Below are positions 15,277 through 22,406 of a DNA stretch of 34,142 bases, one piece after another; within the stretch, counting starts at the first letter, position 1, and each line of letters begins with the position of its first letter. The position numbers and the translations under genes were made by a program. The notes beneath the pieces are model-generated. The model worked only from the letters and a program-made list of their open reading frames with translations. It was not told the origin of the DNA and made no database searches. The stretch is from Flavobacterium sp. (GTDB taxonomy: Bacteria; Bacteroidota; Bacteroidia; Flavobacteriales; Flavobacteriaceae), in NCBI GenBank assembly GCA_023251135.1, contig JAHEZJ010000022.1:77873-112014 (forward strand), written 5' to 3'.

Positions 15277-15954
15277 ATGGAAAATAAAATAAAATATCAC
15301 TGGATTGAAAAAATTTCTGGAGTTACTAGATTAATTATTTCTATACTATTTGCATTAATTGTATATTTTATATTATTCACTTTTAAAATTGACAACCAAA
15401 GTAAAATTATATTGAGTTGGGATACTTTTTGTATGACTAGTTTGTTTTTTTGTTGGATACTTTTTTTCTCAACTAATGAAAATGAATTATGTCACATTGT
15501 TGCTAAACAAGACGAAAACCTCAAAACTATTTTTAGTATTGTAATTATTGCTATTGTATTAAGTCTTTTTGGAACTTTGTCACTTATTAATCAGACTAGT
15601 AATATAACCGAAAACAAACTATTTCATTCTATTATATCCTTATCACCAGTAGTATTTTCTTGGTTACTTTTGCATACCACTTTCACAATTCGTTATGCCC
15701 ATTTATACCACGATCATAACGAACTCAACACAGGTTCTAGCATTGGAGGAATCAAATTTCCGGGTAAGACAAAACCTGATTATCTAGATTTTGCTTACTT
15801 TTCTTTTGTAATTGGTATGACCTTTCAGGTATCTGACGTTATTATAACTTCAAAAACTATTAGAAGATTTGCTTTAATGCATAGCCTAATATCATTTCTA
15901 TTTAACACAATTATAGTGGCACTCACTATAAGTGCAATTTCTAATTTAAAATAA
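15277..15954 (+). CDS. DUF1345 membrane protein
   Basis: A 225-residue protein with about six membrane helices. The region from residue 160 on (FPGKTKPDYLDFAYFSFVIG, then MTFQVSDV and HSLISFLFNTIIVALTIS) is the conserved signature of DUF1345. The function of this family is unknown. It ends 20 bases before the P-type ATPase start, so the two are probably one operon, and its link to metal export deserves notice. The 259-base gap before it shows no gene. Confidence 0.88.
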   Translation: MENKIKYHWIEKISGVTRLIISILFALIVYFILFTFKIDNQSKIILSWDTFCMTSLFFCWILFFSTNENELCHIVAKQDENLKTIFSIVIIAIVLSLFGTLSLINQTSNITENKLFHSIISLSPVVFSWLLLHTTFTIRYAHLYHDHNELNTGSSIGGIKFPGKTKPDYLDFAYFSFVIGMTFQVSDVIITSKTIRRFALMHSLISFLFNTIIVALTISAISNLK

Positions 15955-15974
15955 CAAATTAAAAAAATAAAATT

Positions 15975-18068
15975 ATGAAAAATACAGACTCAAATCATAT
16001 ACACAAATATGATGCAAAAGGCAGACAAATTTGCTGTACGCAAGAAGAAAAAATAAATCATCTGGCAGATAAAAATATCAAAGTCAAAACTAAAAAAGAC
16101 AGTTGCTGTGCTGATGAAAAACCAGTAAAAGCCGCACACAGCAATAACGATGGTCACAACCATGACAAACATTCAGATGATGACGGTCACGACCACTCTA
16201 GTGGTGACCAAACGGCGTTTCAAATGTTTTTACCAGCTGTAATAAGTTTTGCATTGTTGCTTATTGCTATTGGTTTTGATAACTATTTTCCACAAACTTG
16301 GTTTACAGGCTGGGTGCGTGTTGTTTGGTATTTAGTTGCCTATGCACCGGTAGGTTTCCCTGTAATTAAAGAAGCTTTTGAAAGCATTCGTAAGGGCGAT
16401 ATTTTTTCAGAGTTTTTGTTAATGTCCATTGCAACTATTGGCGCATTCATTATTGCAGAATATCCGGAAGGGGTGGCAGTAATGTTATTTTATGCAGTTG
16501 GCGAAGTATTTCAGACACTGGCAGTACAAAGAGCAAAAATGAACATTAAATTATTATTGGATCAAAGACCAGATACCGCTACGGTAATTGAAGGGGCAAA
16601 TAGTATTTCTAAAAAAGCGTCCGAAATAACTATTGGAGAAATTATCCAATTGCGCCCGGGAGAAAAAGTAGCTCTTGATGGAAAATTACTTTCAGACACG
16701 GCTTCTTTGAATACAGCTGCTTTAACAGGAGAAAGTAAACCTGACACGAAACAAAAAGGAGAAACAATTCTTGCAGGAATGATTAATCTAAATACTGTTG
16801 TTCAAATTGAAGTCACTACAGCCTACAACGATAGTAAATTATCCAAAATTCTTGAAATGGTGCAGGACGCAACAGCTAAAAAAGCACCAACAGAATTGTT
16901 TATTAGAAAATTCGCTAAAATTTACACGCCTATTGTTGTGTTTTTAGCAATTGGAATTTGTTTGCTTCCAATGCTTTTTATTGATAATTATGTATTTAGA
17001 GACTGGTTGTACAGAGCATTAGTTTTCTTGGTTATTTCTTGTCCTTGTGCGTTAGTAATTTCAATTCCATTAGGATATTTTGGAGGAATTGGCGCAGCAA
17101 GTAAAAACGGAATATTATTTAAAGGATCTAGTTTTCTCGACATAATGGCAGCTATTCAAGCAGTAGTAATGGATAAAACAGGAACGCTGACCAAAGGTGT
17201 TTTCAAAGTTCAAAAAGTAATAGCCGTTGGTGTTCCCGAAGCTGATTTAATTAAATACACATCAGCACTCGAAACCAAATCAACACACCCTGTTGGAACA
17301 GCAATTATAGAATATGCTAAAGGTGCTGAAAAAAATGTGAATGTCACCGATGTGGAAGAAATTGCAGGACACGGACTAAAAGGAAAAGTGGATGGAAACG
17401 AAATCCTGGCAGGAAATGTAAAATTGATGAAAAAATTCAATATCAGCTATGATGCCGAAATTGATAATACACCGTTTACAATTATTGTTGTTGCCATCAA
17501 TCAAAAATATGCCGGCTATTTTCTAATTGCAGACGAAATCAAGGAAGATGCAAAACAAGCAATTCAAAGTCTGCACAGCATAAATGTAAAAACAGTAATG
17601 CTGTCGGGCGATAAACAAGTAGTTGTAGAAGCTGTTGCCAAAGAATTAAATATAGATCAGGCTTATGGCGATTTGCTGCCTGAAAATAAGGTCGAAAAAG
17701 TAGAGGAACTTAAATCTCAAAATTTAAAAATTGCTTTTGTCGGCGATGGTGTAAATGATGCACCTGTTGTGGCTTTAGCAGATGCCGGAATTGCAATGGG
17801 CGGTTTAGGCAGTGATGCTACTATTGAAACGGCTGATATTGTAATTCAAAACGACCAGCCTATTAAAATATACACAGCTATAAACATCGGTAAAAAGACC
17901 AAACAGATTGTCTATCAGAATATTGGTCTGGCATTTGCCGTAAAAGCGGTCGTTTTAATTCTGGGTGCCGGCGGGCTGGCTACCATGTGGGAAGCCGTAT
18001 TTGCAGATGTAGGTGTGGCACTATTGGCAATACTTAACGCAGTAAGGATTCAGAGGATGAAATTCTAG
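15975..18068 (+). CDS. cadA: Zn/Cd/Pb-exporting P1B-type ATPase (CadA/ZntA-like)
   Basis: A 697-residue heavy-metal ATPase that pumps divalent soft metals into the periplasm using ATP. The N-terminus is not a classical HMA domain. It is a Cys/His-rich tail: HIHKYD, CC at 20-21, CC at 44-45 and a His/Asp run at 55-75. Further motifs are the actuator TGES, the metal-site CPC at 356-358 (followed by ALVISIP), the phosphorylation motif DKTGT at 400-404 (Asp400) and GDGVNDAP. The last helix pair carries Lys657 and Asp678, the spacing and residues of the P1B-2 (Zn/Cd/Pb) group. It follows the DUF1345 gene by 20 bases and is closed by a strong terminator. Two partial copies of its 5' end lie upstream at 12510 and 13425. 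Confidence 0.97.
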   Translation: MKNTDSNHIHKYDAKGRQICCTQEEKINHLADKNIKVKTKKDSCCADEKPVKAAHSNNDGHNHDKHSDDDGHDHSSGDQTAFQMFLPAVISFALLLIAIGFDNYFPQTWFTGWVRVVWYLVAYAPVGFPVIKEAFESIRKGDIFSEFLLMSIATIGAFIIAEYPEGVAVMLFYAVGEVFQTLAVQRAKMNIKLLLDQRPDTATVIEGANSISKKASEITIGEIIQLRPGEKVALDGKLLSDTASLNTAALTGESKPDTKQKGETILAGMINLNTVVQIEVTTAYNDSKLSKILEMVQDATAKKAPTELFIRKFAKIYTPIVVFLAIGICLLPMLFIDNYVFRDWLYRALVFLVISCPCALVISIPLGYFGGIGAASKNGILFKGSSFLDIMAAIQAVVMDKTGTLTKGVFKVQKVIAVGVPEADLIKYTSALETKSTHPVGTAIIEYAKGAEKNVNVTDVEEIAGHGLKGKVDGNEILAGNVKLMKKFNISYDAEIDNTPFTIIVVAINQKYAGYFLIADEIKEDAKQAIQSLHSINVKTVMLSGDKQVVVEAVAKELNIDQAYGDLLPENKVEKVEELKSQNLKIAFVGDGVNDAPVVALADAGIAMGGLGSDATIETADIVIQNDQPIKIYTAINIGKKTKQIVYQNIGLAFAVKAVVLILGAGGLATMWEAVFADVGVALLAILNAVRIQRMKF

Positions 18069-18089
18069 AACATCAGGAAATCTATTTTC

Positions 18090-18134
18090 AAAACAATCCG
18101 TGTCATTTACTTATGGCACGGATTGTTTTATTTT
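18090..18134 (+). terminator. Strong intrinsic terminator after cadA
   Basis: AAAACAATCCGTG and CACGGATTGTTTT form a perfect 13-bp stem (18090-18102 with 18117-18129), followed by ATTTTA. It lies 21 bases after the cadA stop and, being symmetric with A and T flanks, could work in both directions. Confidence 0.88.
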
Positions 18135-18538
18135 ATCCGCTGGGCAATAAATCAGAAAAACATTCAAGAAAGGCAGAAATGCTGTCCAAAAAAGAAAAAG
18201 AAGATACCTGCCAAAACAGTACTCATGGAGTTTGACAAGTTCAGTAGGTTTGGTAGTATAGATTTTTATTGATGATTCGGCAAATCTTCAGTCCCTTTAT
18301 TTCTATTGATTTTTCTGCCTATGATCGGGTAAAGTTATTTTAATGTTGTTGTTTTCTTTCTGTAAAAAAAGTTATTAATTTAAAATCGATAATTGCCTTA
18401 AATCAAAATAAAAGATTATTTTCACAGCACAATACGGCAATGATGTCTGCCTTGAACCGCCCACCAATATTATTGGAGCTGATGACGTCTAGTAATTGCT
18501 TATGCCACTAGATATGTATTCATTTTATTCAAGAGAAT
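18135..18538. other. Gene-poor stretch between cadA and the ClC remnant
   Basis: No gene can be supported in these 404 bases. One short plus-strand open stretch, 18412-18492, reads like the end of a protein (KIIFTAQYGNDVCLEPPTNI and then IGADDV before a stop). It has no start and a stop just upstream, so it may be another gene remnant, but I cannot assign a family. Confidence 0.4.
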
Positions 18539-18880
18539 ATGACCCAACAAAATTTCTCCCGCCGTATTATTTCAATACAACAAATTCCTTATCTTTTTTT
18601 TCTTTTCAAATGGATTTTCTTTGCTGCTGTAATTAGTATATGCGTAGGATCTGCCTCTGCTTTTTTTCTTGTCAGTTTAGATTTCGTTACCAATTATCGT
18701 GAAAATCATCTCTGGATTATGGCGCTGCTTCCTTTAGGAGGTCTTATTATCGGATTTACTTATCATTATTTGGGCACCAGTGTAGTAAAAGGGAACAACC
18801 AGCTGCTGGAAGAATTTTACAATCTCAGTCCAGATATATGTTTCTGCCGTCTGGGATATGAAACTGATCGTCAGAAATGA
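18539..18880 (+). pseudogene. ClC chloride channel, truncated N-terminal fragment
   Basis: A frame of 113 codons starting MTQQNFSRRIISIQQIPYLF. It has a membrane helix and the ClC-type segment LPLGGLIIGFTYHYLGTSVV followed by KGNNQLLEEF. This matches the first 90 or so residues of voltage-gated chloride channels/antiporters, which usually exceed 400 residues. Similarity stops near FYN (about 18823). The remaining codons are unrelated and run into the 3' end of the histidine kinase on the other strand. All selectivity-filter regions are missing, so it cannot work as a channel. The break is probably a deletion junction. Confidence 0.75.
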
Positions 18881-19505
18881 ATGATGAAAGAATGAAAATC
18901 ATTGTAAAAGGAGTAATTGACTTTCCAGCCGCTAAGCTCAGAAATCTTTTTTATGATGGAGAGCCCAAGTCCATTGCCCTTGGAAGGGGATCCACTGTTA
19001 AAGAAGCGATTAAATAGTTTTTCAATAGGAAACGGCTTATCATCACCTGTATTTAAGACAAGCAGTTCATTTTTTATTATTCTTATGATTATGGTGCCGT
19101 TACTTCGATTATGTCTTATAGCGTTATGTACAAGGTTGTTAATTAAAATTTCAGTAAGGATTGGATTTCCGCTGATCTGTAGTTTTTCGGAAGTCTGCAG
19201 ATTTATTGCTATATTTTTAAGATCTGCCTGTTCGGTAAAAAATTCAAGGTGTTTTTCAATATGATCGTTAATCGAAATTATATTTTTTTCCAGATAAATT
19301 TCGTGTTCAATTTTGGAAAGCAGCAGCAGGTTCTTGTTCAATCGGTTTAACTTGGCCACATCCCTGCTTAACGATCCCAAGACCTGTGTCTGTTCCTTAT
19401 TGAGTTCCATCTGAAATAAAACATCGATTTTGTTTTGAAACAAAGCAAGAGGTGTCTGGGGCTCATGTGCAGCATTCTCAACAAATTTGGAAAAAACGGT
19501 CAAAT
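18871..19505 (-). pseudogene. Sensor histidine kinase, 3' part only
   Basis: The kinase core of a two-component sensor, cut by the IS element at 19506. Reading on the minus strand it has the H-box FVENAAHEPQTPLALF (Pro where Leu is usual), the N-box NNLVHNAIRHN, NTGDDKPFP, FNRFF, and the G2 box GNGLGLSI, ending FIIHF. The sensor domain, membrane helices and any linked response regulator are missing. The only ATG in frame (19512) lies inside the IS terminus and a stop lies just upstream, so no natural start remains. Given its neighbours it may once have sensed copper or another metal; that is speculation. Confidence 0.82.
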
Positions 19506-19608
19506 TGACCATAGATTTTCAGTTTAAAATGATCACCCGATTCGGAGCAAACTGATCACCTAATTTCAATTTAAACTGACCACCTATTTTCGGTGCAAAG
19601 TGACCACC
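19506..19608. repeat. Left-end transposase-binding repeats of the IS21 element
   Basis: TGACCATA at 19506 and TGATCACC or TGACCACC at 19530, 19553, 19577 and 19601 are spaced by 23-24 bases. The intervening bases alternate between a TTTCA(G/A)TTTAAA type and a TTCGG(A/T)GCAAA type. This is the multiple terminal repeat layout of IS21-family ends. Confidence 0.8.
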
Positions 19609-19666
19609 AAAAAACTACTTCTTTTTCATGTTGTTTAACCATGGATCTGTAATAAAACTACAGACT

Positions 19667-21214
19667 ATGGCAAATAATACAATAAACATGAATAAAATTA
19701 GAAAAGTAATTAAATTACATTGTGGCGGTAAGAGCAAATTGTTTATTAGCAAGTATTTATCTCTTTCCAGAAATACCGTAAAGAAATACATCTCTTTATT
19801 TGAAGTACTTGGATTAAGTCTTGAATCGATTAATCAAAAAACAGATGCAGAATTAGATACTCTTTTTTCTCAAAGCACAGAAGAGATTACCACTCCAAGG
19901 ATGCAAAAGGTCTATGAGTTCTTTCCACAAATGGAACGGGAATTAAAGAAAACAGGCGTAACCATGTATGGCATGTGGGAGCGTTATCTCTCTTTAAATC
20001 CGGATGGATTTAGAATCTCTCAATTTAGATTCCATTACTTCAAATGGAGTAATAAAGTCAATCCTGTGATGCATATGATTCACAAAGCTGGAGATAAAAT
20101 GTATGTGGATTATGCCGGAAAGACACTCTCAATTATTGACAAATCAACATCTGAAGTCAAGGAAGTACAGTTTTTTGTAGCTATTCTTGGTGCAAGTCAA
20201 TATACTTATGCTGAAGCTTCTATGAGCCAGCAAAAAGAAGATTTTGTTGCTTCAGTAGAAAATGCGATACGCTTTTTTGAAGGTACTCCTGCTGCAATTG
20301 TGCCAGACAATTTAAAATCTGCCGTAATCAAAAGCAGTCGCTTTGAACCCACCATTAACGAAACTCTTGCAGATTTAGCAGAACAATATGAAACCACTAT
20401 TCTGCCTGCTAGAGCCTATAGGCCAAGGGATAAGTCTCTGGTTGAAGGAGCAGTTAAAATACTCTATAGAAGAATTTATGCAAATTTAAAGGACATAGAA
20501 TTCTTTAGCATAGAAGAGTTAAATCAAACTATATGGTACTTACTTGATGATCATAATAACAGAAAACTTACAGGGCGTCCATACTCCCGTTTTGAGCTAT
20601 TTATTGAAGACGAGAAGCATGAATTACAGCCACTCCCTCAGGAACGCTTTGAAATTAAATATCATTCAATGGCAACAGTTATGCAAAACGGACACGTCCA
20701 ATTAAGCCAGGACAAAAACTACTATAGTGTACCTTATCAATATTTAAAGAAAAAAGTAAAGCTGTTGTACACAAAATCAACAGTTGAAATTTACTTCAAA
20801 TACAATCGTATAGCTACTCACAGCAGAAATCCTAAACCCTATATCTATACTACAAATCCTGAACATCTTGCAAGTACACATCAATTTGTATCAGAATGGA
20901 GTGCCTTTAGATTTATTGAATGGGCCAACAGCATTGATCCGGCAGTAGGAGAATATATTATGCATATATTCGATAGCAGAAGCCATCCTGAACAGGCATA
21001 TAAAAGCTGTTTAGGAATATTATCTTTTGAAAAAAAGGTAGGCAAAGAAAGATTAATAAATGCCTGTAAACGCGCACTGGACTTTAAAATTTACAATTTT
21101 AAAACTATAAACAACATCTTAGAGAACAGTCTGGATAAAATACCATTTGAACAGGAAAAAGAGCAGGATCTTCCTGAGCACAATAACATTAGAGGAAAAC
21201 ATTATTTTAACTAA
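19667..21214 (+). CDS. istA: IS21-family transposase IstA
   Basis: A 515-residue DDE transposase. The N-terminus (MNKIRKVIKLHCGGKSKLFI, then SLSRNTVKKY) is a helix-turn-helix that should bind the terminal repeats. The catalytic core shows YVDYAGK (Asp148), VPDNLKSAV (Asp214) and SLVEGAVKI (Glu260), followed by a C-terminal domain. ATG 19667 was preferred to 19628 because MANNTINMNKI starts just before the HTH. It catalyses strand cleavage and transfer of the element together with IstB. Length is normal and no break is seen. Confidence 0.95.
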   Translation: MANNTINMNKIRKVIKLHCGGKSKLFISKYLSLSRNTVKKYISLFEVLGLSLESINQKTDAELDTLFSQSTEEITTPRMQKVYEFFPQMERELKKTGVTMYGMWERYLSLNPDGFRISQFRFHYFKWSNKVNPVMHMIHKAGDKMYVDYAGKTLSIIDKSTSEVKEVQFFVAILGASQYTYAEASMSQQKEDFVASVENAIRFFEGTPAAIVPDNLKSAVIKSSRFEPTINETLADLAEQYETTILPARAYRPRDKSLVEGAVKILYRRIYANLKDIEFFSIEELNQTIWYLLDDHNNRKLTGRPYSRFELFIEDEKHELQPLPQERFEIKYHSMATVMQNGHVQLSQDKNYYSVPYQYLKKKVKLLYTKSTVEIYFKYNRIATHSRNPKPYIYTTNPEHLASTHQFVSEWSAFRFIEWANSIDPAVGEYIMHIFDSRSHPEQAYKSCLGILSFEKKVGKERLINACKRALDFKIYNFKTINNILENSLDKIPFEQEKEQDLPEHNNIRGKHYFN

Positions 21215-21226
21215 AATCAATATACA

Positions 21227-21964
21227 ATGAATGAATCTACTGTAACAAAAATGAAGCAAATGAAGCTTCATGGAATGCATAATGCATTTAAAACAGCCCT
21301 TGAAAGTGGTAAAACTGATCATTACACACTCGATCAGTTTATATCAATGATGATAGATGCCGAATGGGATGAAAGACATAACAGACGCATTGAACGAAGT
21401 ATTGCAAATGCACGTTTCCACTACAAATCCAATATTGAGAGTATTAATTTTGATGAGTCACGCAATATTGACAGAAACCTTATACTTCGTCTTGCAGAGT
21501 GCAGTTTTGTTGAAAAGAACGAAAATGTCTTAATAACCGGAAGTACTGGTGTAGGCAAAAGTTTTTTAGGAACAGCTCTGGGTTATCAGGCCTGTATAGA
21601 AGGATATAAAGTAAGTTATTTTAATACTTCAAAACTGTTTGCAAAGTTAAAAATGGCAAAAGCAGACGGCACTTACTTAAGAGAACTTGCTAAAATACAA
21701 AGACAGGATGTTATAATACTTGATGATTTTGGACTGCAAGCGCTCGACAATCATAACAGAATTACACTCTTAGAGATCATTGAAGACAGGCATAATAACG
21801 GTTCTATCATAGTAACATCACAAATACCAGTTCAGGGATGGTATGATATCATTGGGGAGAAAACCATAGCAGATGCGATCTTAGACCGGTTAATACATCA
21901 ATCGCACAGGGTTGAATTGCACGGAGAATCTATGAGGAAGAAAAAAAGCATAAATAAGGGATAG
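21227..21964 (+). CDS. istB: IS21-family ATP-binding helper IstB
   Basis: A 245-residue AAA+ ATPase related to DnaC. It has a helical N-terminus (MKQMKLHGMHNAFKTAL), Walker A GSTGVGKS at 105-112, Walker B DVIILDDFG, and a sensor-like IIVTSQIP segment. IstB chooses target DNA and activates IstA. It starts 12 bases after istA and keeps all the ATPase motifs, so the pair appears functional. Confidence 0.95.
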   Translation: MNESTVTKMKQMKLHGMHNAFKTALESGKTDHYTLDQFISMMIDAEWDERHNRRIERSIANARFHYKSNIESINFDESRNIDRNLILRLAECSFVEKNENVLITGSTGVGKSFLGTALGYQACIEGYKVSYFNTSKLFAKLKMAKADGTYLRELAKIQRQDVIILDDFGLQALDNHNRITLLEIIEDRHNNGSIIVTSQIPVQGWYDIIGEKTIADAILDRLIHQSHRVELHGESMRKKKSINKG

Positions 21965-22027
21965 TTATTTATCTATATTTGAATATAAATTAACAAATGA
22001 AAAAAGTAGTTTTTTGAAATAAATAGA

Positions 22028-22107
22028 GGTGCTCACTTTGCACCGAAATTAGGTGGTCAATTTAAACTGAAACTTGGTGGTCACTTTAAATTGAAAATAG
22101 GTGGTCA
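22028..22107. repeat. Right-end transposase-binding repeats of the IS21 element
   Basis: GGTGCTCA at 22028 and GGTGGTCA at 22052, 22076 and 22100 recur at exactly 24 bases, in inverted orientation to the left-end set. The last copy closes the element at CA (22106-22107). Confidence 0.82.
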
Positions 22108-22262
22108 ATATCACTGGTTTTTACAGCCTAAATAAGGATTATGAACTTTTTTGGTGGAACTGATCCATGATGCGCCCTATCATTTGGAGCCATGGGACAA
22201 AACTCTGTATACAGCTCTCGGTCGGCCTGTCTATAGGACAATATCTGGTCTTAAAGAGTTCT
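22108..22262 (-). pseudogene. DUF3347 protein remnant, cut by the IS and frameshifted
   Basis: On the minus strand one frame reads ADRELYTEFCPMAPNDR and, one base out of step, another reads GASWISSTKKVHNPYLGCKN. Together they match the C-terminal part of the intact DUF3347 protein at 30444 (AELYVEYCPMAFDNKGAVWI, then SSTKEVRNPYFGEKM). A one-base deletion near the CPMA..D codons explains the shift, and upstream codons contain a stop. The remnant ends at the right end of the IS element. It shows that a second copy of this copper-operon gene once stood here. Confidence 0.75.
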
Positions 22263-22344
22263 AAGAGAAGTAACGTTCTATTGTATTTGAAAATATTTTT
22301 ATGACAATATACTTGCAGTTAAAAAATGTATTTAGTTATAAAAA

Positions 22345-22371
22345 GAGACCAGCCCTTTTAAGGCTGGTCAA
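22345..22371 (-). terminator. Terminator of the minus-strand copper operon
   Basis: GACCAGCC and GGCTGGTC form a perfect 8-bp stem with a 7-base loop. On the minus strand it is followed by TCTTTTT, a good intrinsic terminator, about 38 bases after the multicopper oxidase stop. Confidence 0.85.
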
Positions 22372-22406
22372 GTAAAGTTGTTTGCTATTTTTTTTAGTTG
22401 AAAAGT

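Larger units (their letters stand above)
19506..22107 (+). mobile_element. Complete IS21-family insertion sequence
   Basis: An element of about 2.6 kb with istA and istB in order, separated by 12 bases, and ends beginning TG and closing CA. The ends are inverted: TGACCATAGATTTTCAGTTT at the left pairs with the right terminus with a few mismatches. Each end carries several 24-bp-spaced GGTGGTCA-type repeats. No target duplication is visible (flanks CAAAT on the left, ATATC on the right). It is flanked by a cut histidine kinase and a cut DUF3347 gene, so it probably took part in a deletion or rearrangement. Both its genes look intact, so it may still be active. Confidence 0.88.

Noticed and set aside
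19506-19512. ATG at 19512 as the true start of the histidine kinase
   Set aside because: It lies within the IS terminus, with a stop just upstream; the kinase lacks its sensor part and is a truncated gene.
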